64,000 bases of DNA from Struthio camelus. Taxonomy: Eukaryota > Chordata > Aves > Struthioniformes > Struthionidae. The notes below the pieces were generated by a model. That model was not told the origin of the DNA, ran no database searches, and saw only the letters and a program-made list of their open reading frames with translations. Both the position numbers and the translations under genes were made by a program. The first letter of the stretch is position 1. The number at the start of each line of letters is the position of its first letter. The stretch is taken from the NCBI RefSeq assembly GCF_040807025.1, contig NC_090953.1, positions 21,002,997-21,066,996 of the forward strand, written 5' to 3'. This document shows, one piece after another, positions 1-11,200 of the stretch.

Positions 1-2500
1 ATTACCGAAGTCTTTCTTCTGCAAGGTGAAACATAGTGATTTCAGGTTTGAAAGCCTAGACAGTGGTTTTCAGTTAATGTGGCGGTACCTAATTATGAAA
101 CATTAAATACTAACACCTCTTGCTCTTTTGTGCTGTTATATGCAACTAGAAATATTGCAATTATCTTAACTTCATTTCCTTCGCAATGGCAGAAGCTATT
201 TTCCAGTTTACATTAAAGCATCAGTTTCAATCAAATTGATTTAATATGCCTCTTGCTGTATTTGTTGCTAAGTTACAAAGCCACGATAGCTGAATAAACT
301 CTCATTACAGTGCAGCTGAGTTTTAATTTAGCATGTAGAATAATGTAACTGTGGCTTTCTCATTCAACTTGAAAATTGCTCAACAGTATACTTTTCTAAT
401 CTAGACTAGATTTCCCCCCTTCAGCCCTGTTCTCCAACTAAAGCTTGAAAATGGATCCATCTTTTCCCCCGCCACCTTTTTTTTTCCTCAGATAACTTCA
501 TCTCATTCCAGCTTTTTATCCCATGAGATGTATTTCTTCCTAATGTTACTGGGTGTGGGAGGAAGCACAAGAATGGGAGATATAATATATATATATCAAC
601 AGACACAAGTAGTCCAGTTTTTACAGTTTAGTAACTTACCACTCATGAATGAAGATGTAAAAAGTGTGTTTTTGCACTCAGTGTATTGCAACTGCAAAGC
701 AAAATGTTTGATGTGAAGGTTAAGCAAGTGTATTTCAGCATTTGTGAAATGACTGGAGTTAAATACAGTTTACTTCAGTATTACCAGAATCTCAGGGAAC
801 AGGGTCAGTTGTCAGCTGAGCTGGGGTAATTTATGCTACAGCAACTCCAACCCCTGAATGTATTGTTTGTTTTATTGTATCAATAGTGGATTTTGTTCTC
901 CCCTCAACTCCCTGCAATAATTTTTTTTAAGAAGTTAAACTCCAATGTAGGGATGTAATAATACTTCAAAAAAAAAAAAAAGTGCAAAGTCTTCACAGTA
1001 ACTCTGAGTATCAGTGTTTAAATCTTCCCTTTTCCTTTAAACATACCTAATCATGCTCCTGCACTGCAGTGATGAATTGCTGGAGAGAGTATTGGAAACA
1101 GGCAATGTAATGCAAATATACCAGTAGGTCCGTGCAGAATTTACATACTGCACGTTAGCTCCATGGAGATGTTTTGATTTCTCTGTGCAGTGTTTCCGTA
1201 CTCTGTCACCTTTGGACCTGGCCTGCGCATTATGCCCTACATCCCACAAGTGCTACTCGTGTGTGTGAGTCCCACTGCCAGGAGTGCAGTGGAGGGGGCC
1301 AGGTTGGCCCTGACGTCTGGTTTTCCAGGTCTGTGCTGTGTGAGGGTGGCTGTGCTGAGGCTGAGCTGTGCTGGGCCTGCTCCAGGGCTCGTACACCCAA
1401 CTTGGCCCGTGGTGGCTCCTTTCAGAGCGCTACCTCTATAGTCCAGGCAAATCACAGCCTAGACAGGCTGCATGTGATCGAGCTCTGGCTAAACACTCGC
1501 TTAGTAAGCATTTTTCATACTTGACCAAGGGTTTTTAGTCTCGCTTTGGATGTTGAGAAATGTTGGGAATCTTTGTTTCAAACAAAGAGAGTAGTTTTCT
1601 GCAATGCAGGTAAGCATCCTGTTTTTAGTTCAAATTGTTATTTTGTCATGTTTAAGCAACCACTAAGTACGTTTTGCCAAACAAGTCAAATTTTTACTTT
1701 ACTTGCATCCAAACTGTGAAGTTTGGATGTTTTTTTTTTTCCATGTGTGTCTTAGTACGTAACATCGTTCTGATACGACAAACAAAAGCCTCAACGGTCC
1801 GAGACCTGATTTCTGTGACGTGCTCTGACTTTACTAAACTGGCCATCAGAGGCTTGGCTCTGGGGAGAGGTCATGGAGAATTGCCACTTGCTGCGTAAGC
1901 GGGTCCTACAGATTAATTCAGTGCACGGCTTTGCCGTTACTGCTGTAGCCAGACCCCACAGAGGAGGAGGATTTCTGTGGAAGCTGTTAGAAAGGTTGTG
2001 GAAAAGGTTTCCCTACAGTGGGATGATATGAGAGTGGGAGGCCAGGAGTCCAGTTTGCATTTAAACTACCAAGAAGAATATGCACGGTTTGAAAAAACAA
2101 AACGGTCAAAAACCATCAGAGACCTTTCCTTCCCTCTGTGGAACAACTCATAAATTTACTGTCATGACATAGTTGTGGATGTTCTGTTTCATCTTGAAAG
2201 TCAACTGTCCTGTCAGTTTGCTGTATTTAGGCAACACATATTTTCACACTACCATTTCCTTTTTACCTTCAAAGTGGTTTTTTTGTTGTTGTGGGTGTTT
2301 TTTTTTAATTCAAGTATCACTGAACAGTTTAAAGCCCCTTTATATTAGTAATACAGATATGCTTTCCCTGGTAGGAAAAAAAAAAAAAACCAGCTGTCAG
2401 GTTCCACAGTAAAGAAGTCATGGAGTTAAAAGCTTAGGGATCAGTCCAGTTCTGGCTCGCTTCCGTGCTAGGGAGTTGAGGGAAGGCTTGCTGGAAGGGG

Positions 2501-2530
2501 TTGAGAGTACAAGTTGAGAGTACAAGTTGA
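2501..2530. repeat. 13-bp tandem duplication
   Basis: The unit TTGAGAGTACAAG occurs twice without mismatch (2501-2513 and 2514-2526), followed by a partial third TTGA. It is in the TPM1 intragenic region and looks like a small local slippage duplication. Confidence 0.9.
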
Positions 2531-2919
2531 ATCAAACCGGGTAGCAGTTGGCTGTCTGCTAAGCTAATGCCTCTCTCCCATATTAGCATGGTTATGATAC
2601 AATTGCTTTTTCCAACACATCTTAAATATTTTACAAAGAAAAAGGTCATTCATTTAAAAAAAAAAAAAGTTTTCTATGCATTATTTGTAAAGTTTTAAGC
2701 AGGACTTGGTTCTTCTAGGACTAGAGCTGCAGTTCTTCCATGTTTATTCCTCTTCACCTGTCTCACAGCTGTTCCCTACAACAGGAGTCTTAGCAGGTCC
2801 TCTTTAGGTTATAACAGCTGTTCCTTGGAGCAGCTATTTAATTACTAGAGTTCTAGAGACAAAGGTAAAATGTTTCTCTGTATGTTACTAGTTACTGAAC
2901 TGTCTGTGGTGTGACCAGT

Positions 2920-3012
2920 TTCTTTATTAACTCTTACTTACCTGTTTTCTCTGTCTAATCTGTCTTCATTCTGCCTCTTTTTTTCCTTCTAACCTGCTTG
3001 CTGCCTGTACAG
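2920..3012 (+). promoter_or_regulatory. Pyrimidine-rich splicing-control tract before TPM1 exon 9c
   Basis: About 90 bases upstream of the exon 9c acceptor are strongly T/C-rich and carry several PTB-type elements (TTTCT, TCTCT, TCTTC, CTCTTTTTTTCC). The tract ends in the acceptor CTGTACAG. PTB-family repression of tissue-specific tropomyosin exons is established biology; its action on this copy is inferred from base composition. Confidence 0.5.
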
Positions 3013-3086
3013 ACCAACTCTACCAGCAACTTGAGCAAAACAGTCGCCTAACTAATGAACTAAAGCTGGCATTGAATGAGGATTAA
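3013..3086 (+). CDS. TPM1: Tropomyosin alpha-1, brain-type terminal exon 9c (partial gene)
   Basis: This is an alternative last coding exon of tropomyosin alpha-1, the coiled-coil protein that binds along actin filaments and controls myosin access. After the acceptor (...TGTACAG) the exon starts in phase with two bases that complete a GAC codon from the previous exon. It then reads QLYQQLEQNSRLTNELKLAL followed by NED and TAA (3084-3086). This matches the brain-specific C-terminus of TPM1 (exon 9c; one Ser where mammals have Arg, from memory). The C-terminal residues set head-to-tail overlap with the next tropomyosin and affect troponin and actin binding. Exons 1-8 lie left of the window. An AATAAA at 3965-3970 may end the 9c transcript. 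Confidence 0.9.
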
Positions 3087-4282
3087 ACTTTAGTGTGACT
3101 ATATTGTTAACTTGTTAAAAACTGCTTCTTCTAAAAGTTCCTCAAGAATGAATTAGTAAACATAGGAAAAAAAGCAAGAAACCTAGAAATTGATTTTTCA
3201 GGATGTTGATTCTGTGACAAATTAATGGATGAAATTTTCAGTTTATGTTGGAAAAATGAAAGTAGAAGTGCTCCTCATGATGAGGCTTTTGATTATCTGT
3301 ATGCACGACTACTTTGGAGGAGCTGTAAGCTCCTACTTTGGCTGTGCAGTAGCTCCTTTCCACTTCAGTACCAGTTACAGCCTTCCTTGTAGAGAGACTA
3401 CCTGTTCAGCTGATGTCATAAATTGGGCCTCAGATTTTTACTAGGAAGTGGATGAAAACCAGGATTCAAATTTCAAAACCAATATAAAGTATATTTGCGA
3501 GTGTTCTGTATCTGGAGATTATAATGCATTAATTTTGCATTACTACAAATTGGGATTGTATTTGACTTTAAAAAAAAAAAAAAAAGAAAAAAGAAAAAGA
3601 AAAAAGAAATGGGAGCTCCATCAGAAAATACCTGGTCAGTTTAAAGGTATGCTTGCATTAGTATGAAGTTATATTATGGGATTCTCGTAGGATGCAGCTC
3701 TAGAACATTGTGTTCATTTATTGTATCATGTAAGTGTGTTAAATGACAGTCCTATAAAAGTGTGCATGCAACATAAAGCTACTAACTTCCTTTTTTTGTA
3801 TTTTATAGCAGAAATAAGTTAATCTTCTCAAAAGTCACTTGATTGATGGGGGTGGCGTTAGTCTTTTTCATTTGTTCTCTGCAAGTTCTGAATTACATGA
3901 AGCTTCAAGTGCAAAACTGCAAAAAACTTAAATTCTCTTCTTTCTTATCGCCCTACTTTTAAAAAATAAATAAGAATTCATTCACCATCCCCCATTCCCA
4001 TAGCAAAGAACTCCCAGAACGTACAAGAATATCACCTCTGCTGGCAGTGCATTTTCTTTAAAAATGCAGTTTTAAACAGTTCTAAGCTTGCATTACTTGC
4101 AGTTGGTTTTATTAATTTGGAATTCTTCCTGGTTGTGCTGAGGATATTAGCATTTATGAGCATGCACATTTCTTACCTTCTAAACCCTCCTTTAGAAATG
4201 ATGATTGCATGCCTTCATGTTCTGAGAATCAGTGCCTCCAAAGAACTGCTATTCATGTTTTAATTTTCTAATCCCACAACAG
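3087..4282 (+). other. TPM1: TPM1 exon 9c 3' UTR / intron before exon 9d
   Basis: This non-coding stretch lies between the two alternative terminal exons. It holds a purine-rich A/G tract at about 3570-3609 and an AATAAA at 3965-3970 that could serve 9c-ending mRNAs. In 9d-ending mRNAs the whole segment would be spliced out. Confidence 0.6.
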
Positions 4283-4365
4283 AGAAAGTGGCGCATGCCA
4301 AAGAAGAAAACCTTAGTATGCATCAGATGCTGGATCAAACTTTACTGGAGTTAAACAACATGTGA
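4283..4365 (+). CDS. TPM1: Tropomyosin alpha-1, smooth/non-muscle terminal exon 9d (partial gene)
   Basis: This is the second alternative last coding exon of TPM1. The acceptor CACAACAG is followed by AG, which completes a GAG codon in the same phase as exon 9c, so the two exons are interchangeable. The reading is KVAHAKEENLSMHQMLDQTL then LELNNM and TGA (4363-4365), the known C-terminus of smooth-muscle and cytoskeletal TPM1 isoforms. The heptad pattern of a coiled coil is visible (hydrophobic residues three and four apart). Its position downstream of 9c fits the known gene order 9a-9b-9c-9d. The 3' UTR and poly(A) signals follow within 850 bases. Confidence 0.93.
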
Positions 4366-5225
4366 AAACCTTCTTAGCAGCAACCACATTATTTGTTTTT
4401 GTTATTTTTACACCTGCTTGCCGTGAAACCCCATAAATATGTCTTTATTTTAGTTTCACCACAGTCACAAGAACATCTGCTAAATTATCAGGCAGGGGTC
4501 AGGGAAACACCAAAATGGGCAAGCCATATGCGGGTTAAACTATTATATTATGGTTTAAATGTGCCATTTCCCAACAAAATGTTACCTACACTTTGTAGAG
4601 AGTTCAGCAATTCAGTATGCTTAGTCTTTTGAGGAATCCTGGCTGTGGCAGAAAGTGTCCCACCTCAAGTGCCAACTACAATTTTTAACAAGAAGATTGA
4701 TTCACATTCAAGAACGGTAAGGTGGAAATGGTGCTATTCTAAACAAAAGGTTCTACCGAAGTCTTTTGTTTGATATCAGATAAATCAGGAGTTTGACCAG
4801 CACAGTAATTTATTTTATTGGCGTTTTATTGATCTGTGAGGATTTGGACTTTCTGTGCCTTCTAATTCAATAAAACGAAGGATATATAAGCAACAGAGAA
4901 AACCGAAGACTTCTGGAGGTTTTAAATTGCGTACTTGCAACTCATTACAGAAGTGTAGGTCAGCATTTCACCTTGAGTATTCATTCAATTGTATTTTTCA
5001 TGTTGAAATGAAAGATTCAATAAATTCAGGAGAAAACATAAATTTGGTAGAGATTGTTTTAAAATGTATTTTATTTGTGTGGAGTTTGGGGGAGGGGGAG
5101 GAATTTATAAATTGATAATCGCCTCACTTTATTTTTCACACTTTCCTTTGAGCAGTTTTAAAAGTATACCTGTATGTAAACATTGTATAATGATATGGAA
5201 TAAAATGCACATTTTAGGACATTTT
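4366..5225 (+). other. TPM1: TPM1 exon 9d 3' UTR
   Basis: This AT-rich non-coding stretch follows the exon 9d stop. It has three AATAAA hexamers (4869-4874, 5019-5024, 5199-5204), so several transcript ends are possible; the last precedes a T-rich, GT-containing stretch typical of a cleavage region. Confidence 0.7.
5199..5204 (+). terminator. Poly(A) signal, distal end of TPM1
   Basis: AATAAA about 835 bases after the exon 9d stop, followed within 25-70 bases by T-rich and TGT-containing sequence. It is the last canonical signal before the long gene-free stretch and so the likely distal end of TPM1; two earlier copies lie at 4869 and 5019. Confidence 0.6.
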
Positions 5226-8200
5226 TTAAATTTCGCTCTCTTGTGATTTGTTTCTCATCACATTCATTTTCTGTCTGTATTGCTATGTTAAATAAGCATG
5301 TGTACAGCGTGTCTTACTGGGATACAGCATCAACACACTGGCTTCCAGTCTTCTCTGTTCTTAGGACAGTTGGTTAAAATGCCCCAGAACGTAGGGATTT
5401 GGACTGATGTGGATCCTCAGCAGCTCATGAGGGCCGTGTAAGGGCCGTGTGCCAGGATTTCATCCTCAGTACTTGATTGTAGCCCCATGTCATTATGGGC
5501 CCAGAAAGCAGCCATCCCCAGAGGGACGCCTGAGCTTAAAAAATTAGTCATTGTTGACCAGATCTGTTTTCAGTGGAGTCGGTGGCAGAACTCCCGTGGA
5601 CTTCTGTGGGAAACGAACCTAAAAAGTTGCACTGGTGAAAATGCTGCTGTGTATTTGCATATCTTACCTGCAAGTATGTGTTATTTTGACGTGGTGATAG
5701 ACTTCACAAAATGGTGATGTGCCAAGGTCATGAGAGAACCTTTCACCCAACTTTTCACTATGGGCTGCTGCTTTTTATGTGTGTATGTATCTTTATTTGA
5801 ATTATAAGGTCTGTCACTAGACAACTTAAAAAATAGTGTCCTTATACCTTCCTTTTTCTATAGTATATTGCTGAAAGCTGATGCTGTCCATCCTTCTAGC
5901 AGGAAGGAGCCTGGTAGGAGATAGGTTATAGATAGCCCTCCAGATTGTCCAAGCATCTCTGCTATTGGACCCTTAGCAATTGACTGAAAAACAGCCATTT
6001 CCTCAGCAGTCTGTGTAGTGGTGAGGGGCTGGAGAAATACCCGTTGGTTTCAGGTTAAATGGGAGTCTGAGAGGGGAGATGCACGGGTGTGAGTCTCCAC
6101 GTCCCTAGTTTTTTCTGATTGTGGCGTAAAGGGGAGCACTTACCAACACTGCCGGCCTTTGCGTGATTCATTGGCTGCTGCCAAGTTCGGAAGGTAAAGG
6201 ATGGGGTCCCTGGCTTCGCATACCCATGCAAGTGGCTTTGGGAAGCAGGAGGGACATTAAAAGGCTCCTGCAATGCCTTAAGCTTGTACTGGAGGCTGAC
6301 GGTCCATTAGAAAAGCTTTGAATGCCAGGTGTGCAGAGGTAAGTTATTCTGATCTTTCTCTTCCTTCAACGAGGATGGAACGTCAGATAATTGGGCTCTG
6401 AGAGTTCATGCCTGCGCTCTGAAGGGCGGTGCTGGAGTCAGCAGGGCTGCTTGCGGGAGAAGGTGCTGTGCCAGGCATAGTCCCTGTAGGGTTGGCCCGA
6501 GGCCACCTGGAGCGTTGGAGGCAGCACTGGGCTGCCAGAGTTCCCAGCTCTGGGCCGCAGAGCACACGCAGCCACGTGCGCTGCCTGCTCCGGTGGATTG
6601 CTTTCCTTATCCCATGGTCTGTGCGTGGGTCCTAAATGATGTGCCTGAGTGAGGTCAGACCTTTGCTGCTTAAAATTGCTTCCTTTCTAGGAGGCCACAA
6701 ACTGCTTTGTGTTCGGGGAAAGTGAATTCACCTCTTACTTCATGTAATGGTTGGGGGGAAGCTGTGGTTTTAATATCCCTTACTGAGATCGCTTCCCCGT
6801 TAAAAGGGCACGCACACGTAAGCAAGGAGATAGGAATTAATAGGAAAATGTCTCTGTTTCTAGAATAATTTTCTCCAAAGGGGGCTGTTGCAACTGATGC
6901 TATAAAGCTTGACAATAGGAAAATGAAACCTTTCCAGTTCCAAGGAGAACGTGATGGTGAATTGCCCCACGCGGCCTTTTTGGTTGTCTATCAACTGATG
7001 TGTAAATAGGTGTATGTATGTATTTGTTGAGGCAGGAAAATCTTTCTACCATACGTCAGAAGCCACTAGCTGTTGCAGATTCTTTCCTGAGGTGCCTGGT
7101 CAGATGAAATTCAGTGAAGCTAGAAAGCATTTTGCTTGTACAAAATAAATAAAACGGGCTTTGATTTAACCCCATTCCAAACAAACAGGTTTTTTTCCCT
7201 CTGCAGCTATTTCGTCAGAAATGGTAACTCCGAAAATTCATTACATTCCAGAACCCAGCATCATTTAGCATTCCCCCAAATGTCTGTCCTGGTGTGGAGT
7301 TTAACTCGCCTTTGTCTTGAATGCAAAAGTACATTTGGCAGACAGAGATCTAACAGTATTGCGCAGCTGTGCAACTCTCCCAGTGGCCGGAGAACCGTCC
7401 TCTCTGTGAAATGAGCAGTACTGAGAGCGCCGGACTTGGCAAAACCTGCCTTATCGCAGACGCATGTCTTGTGGATGAATGTAAACTCACAGTGAATTGT
7501 TTTTTTCCAGATTCTGAGGCATTTGTGTTGCCTTTTGCTCTGTCATGGGATTTCTTTGATGCGTAATATTACGCAAGGTGTGCTGCAGGGTGTGATGCGT
7601 CTTTCCCTCCATCAGGACACTTCCTTACGTTCACAAAACTTGCAATCATGTGATTTTCCTTCAGGGTTCTTTCCCTCTGTGGCCAAAACTAGTCAATCAA
7701 TTCAAGAGTTATTGAATGGGATGAGGACAAAGACCAGAGCGACACACATGCCCCTTTTCCTTAAGAAATGAGGTTAAAGCAGCAGCTTGTATCTACGGGG
7801 CGTTGCTTCTCAGAGCTCTAGCATCTGAATCCATAAAAGGTATTGTGCATATTAACCAATTTCTGCTGTCATTGATACTAATGAAAACCTGGATTAAGTT
7901 CACAGGCTTCACTGGATCGTCATTATTGTAGGAGTATCTGTTACATTGGGCTTTCTGAGTGTCTGAGTGGTGCAATGTCTGTAACTGGCAGCAAAAGAAA
8001 ATTAGCTCACTAAAAAGGAAAAATCAAGGAAAAAAAACCCTTTTTTTTTTTTTACATCAGTCAGTCCGTGGTGAAATATTCTCAGTGTTTTTTTGTTTTC
8101 TGTGTTTTAATAATAAAACAGGAGCATCAGTGAAAGATATGTGGGAATTACAGCAAAAAGGCTGAAGTTGTAGAGAAAATAGGAATTTTCATCTTTGTCT

Positions 8201-11200
8201 TTCTTTTTTTAACGCACACAGGAATAGTTATTTTTATTGAAGGAAAGCTGTGTCATTTTCCTTCGTCAGTGTGCACTGTATTCTTTCCAAGAGCAAGGTA
8301 TGGTAAATCTGTTTAAGTTTGCATCCTGGGTCCAGTTCCAAGCCTGTCAAGTTTTCTGTAAGTCACAGCCTTGCTGATTTATAAGGTGTTCCTGAGTGTT
8401 GCATAAATGCAGGATGCTCCTCATAATGAAAGGAGCCAGTGAGCAATCTAGATGTCTCAGCTGATTTATATGAGAGCAGAAAAAATAGGAGACAGAAGCA
8501 GGTAAAAGTCTACAGACTTTCAGCCAAAGCCCATGGCAAACAGTGTTTCTTTGGTTAAAACCTTCAAAGGACACCTAAAACAGAAGGCCTAGTGGTAATT
8601 GTGCCACTGAGGGAGACGATGCAGTTCTGGTGTTGCTACAGCAGAACTTTTGGAAGGATGATCAGGAAGGAGGAACTTCAAAGCTTTGGTAAGTTGATTT
8701 AACCTGCTTAGGGCAGATTTGTATTGATATTAACACGGAGATGTCTGTATTGCATTTGTGTTACCAGTTTAAAAATAGAGTATTTCTTTGCAGGTCCACG
8801 AGTAGTTTGCGTGTCTCTCTTGACAGGAATGCCAGTTGGAGAAATAGCCTGGGAAAATGTTAGAATTTCTCCTGGATTACTCCGTTCTGTAGCCAGCCAG
8901 GAGGAGACTTCTTCCCACTAAACCTGGATTGCTGTCCTATTTTGTTATCTGTTTATTGTACAAAGGAAAGTAGTGTGCATACATAGAGTGTAAAATAGAC
9001 TGGCAAGAAGGATGATGTCATTTCTGTAGGCTATTCAGAAAAAAAAATTGTATCCAGAAAATGAACTAGGTGATAAAGCAGCTAAAAGGGAAACAGTAAG
9101 AGAGAATTGCACACAGGGAGCAAAGGCCAGTCAGGAAGGTAGACAGCGTGACGGTGATCGTTGGAAGAGTGACTCCTCCCCCTGGAAATGCCACTGTGTA
9201 ATTATGCCTTGTGCTAATTACATTTCTTGCCTCCTCTCGTGTTCCTCTGCCACAGAGGAAAGAGGCTGGAAAAGTCCAGGGAGCAGCACATTCTTTACCT
9301 CATGCCTCATCTGGGTTCAAAGGGCGGCGTACAGGAGCTCTTCACATATACATCAATAAAATTCCCGTCTCACAGTGGTTCTGGCTGCAGTGGCAGAATC
9401 TGGGCTATGTTTCTCCAGGCTGGGACTTTATGATCAATTGCCTTGACCAGGAAGGTCATGACACCTTACAAAGAAAAAAGCAAACCCACCATTTATTGCT
9501 GTTTCTCAGCAGTTAGCTAACAAATATCAAACGTACATGTGCTTTTATTATACACGTACACACACATGCATGCATACATGTACATGGTACAGGGCATTTC
9601 CTGGGGATAAATGACTAGAGGTTTGTGGGTACAGGATGCAGCCTAAGGGACCCAAACTGGTTGTTAATCCATAGGAAATGCTCTCTGCTAAGACTCTAAC
9701 GTTACAAGTTGACATTAAAAAGCACACAGGGCTGCATGTCTCTGTCTCTTGAGGAGAAGCAGTGTCCACGGCCACCTTGAGCGATTAAGTGCCTGAATCC
9801 TCCCTCTGCTTCCCCAGCGGTGCACGTGCTGTGGGCAGCTAACAACAGAACTGGGTTCGTTTTGAATCTGCTTTCTGTCAATTGCTGTTAACAATTTGGA
9901 CTGAATTAGGGAAAATCAATAAGATCCAACTTAAACTGGTTTGAGATTGTTTGCATAGGGTTTTGTGCCTTTTTAGCTAAGTTTCAAGAAGTTCATTTTT
10001 ATCAAACTACACAACTGCAGGTACGACTTTGGCCGTATACATATATAGTGTCTATACAGCTAAGGCCTGCCTGTTGGACTAAGCTTTAGTCAAACAAACA
10101 GCCCCATTAGAGCAAAGGTCTCAGTGTGGCAGAATTGAGCTTTATAGAATCATTGCACAAGGAGAAATTGTCTTTCTTGTGTGAAAGCTGCTGGGCCTTT
10201 AACTGTCGTGACATTGGATATATAGGTTTAAAAAATAAACAGCTGTCTCTCGTTAGGACTGCAATGATACATTTCAGTTTCTAAAGGAGGAGACTGATGT
10301 TCAAAGATGCTGAGCATGCAGTAGCTTTTGTTGATCTCGATAGGACACCTGGATGTTGCATTCAAGTTTGGAGATTTCAGAATCCCCATTTAAAATACAA
10401 TAAAAACAGGAAGCCTTGAAATCTATATTCCCAGTTCCTCTTCCCCTGGTATCTATTTTGCCTTTGAAGTAATAGTGAAGAAATTACTCTCTCTACTGCA
10501 GTGTGAATAGGAAAACTGAAGTGTGGCGTTTTGTTCCACAGTTATGGATGTATTTCTCAAAAAACCTGGGGATTTCCCTTGGTTTCTAATTTGTTTTCCT
10601 GTTTGAGAATTTACAAGAACACCAGCTGTCCATGTAGGAAATGCTTTTTACTCACACCTGTTGTCTCAGTCTGACAAGCACCAAGTCGAGTAGGAACTTG
10701 TTAGCGTGCATTACACCCCCTATCACCAGCGAAGTAGAGCACAGCTTCCCCTCCAGCATCAGTACCACCTTGAGCTTGGTTCTCTTTGGATGCATGCATC
10801 AAAACCTTGCTAACCTTCCCACTGCAAGATGGTCGTTACTGGAGATGATGGGGTGAAAAGAATCCAAGTTGTGTCAGACATTAAGATGAGTATGCAGGTG
10901 GTAAAACTGGTCTATTGAGTAATGTTCAATCCCGCTGTAAAATATAACTGTAAGTATGAGTGTGTATGTGTGCATATCAGTGTGTGCATAAATGTGAGAA
11001 AGTGTATATACCATGTAAAACAAGGAAATTATTTTGTCTGTGCTGACAGCATATGTTGGTTTGGTTCAAGGTCAAAGAAATAAACTATATTCATTATTTC
11101 CAACTCTGCCGCTTGATGGGTTATTCCAGATGGCAGGAGGCATAAACAAGTATCCCCCACTTAGTGCTTACCGCAGAAGTCACTCATCCTAGGCAGCCAT

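Larger units (their letters stand above)
1..3012 (+). other. TPM1: TPM1 intragenic region upstream of exon 9c
   Basis: This stretch precedes the first recognisable TPM1 terminal exon, so by gene order it is an intron and/or the 3' UTR of the upstream striated-muscle terminal exon (9a/9b), whose coding part is not in the window. An AATAAA lies at 293-298 and could be the poly(A) signal of that upstream 3' UTR; this is inference. A GC-richer patch at about 1190-1450 has overlapping open frames but no recognisable protein. A perfect 13-bp tandem duplication sits at 2501-2526. I recognise no other gene here. Confidence 0.5.

Noticed and set aside
1174-1524. 116-codon plus-strand open frame near the left edge
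   Set aside because: It overlaps frames on both strands, has no recognisable domain and no splice or homology support; it reflects a GC-rich patch.
1-3012. TPM1 striated-muscle exon 9a in the window
   Set aside because: I looked for its [20 protein letters not shown] coding pattern and did not find it; it must lie left of the window.
9048-9516. Overlapping plus-strand frames of 101-103 codons in the intergenic region
   Set aside because: They overlap in different frames, show no domain pattern and no family resemblance; consistent with chance.
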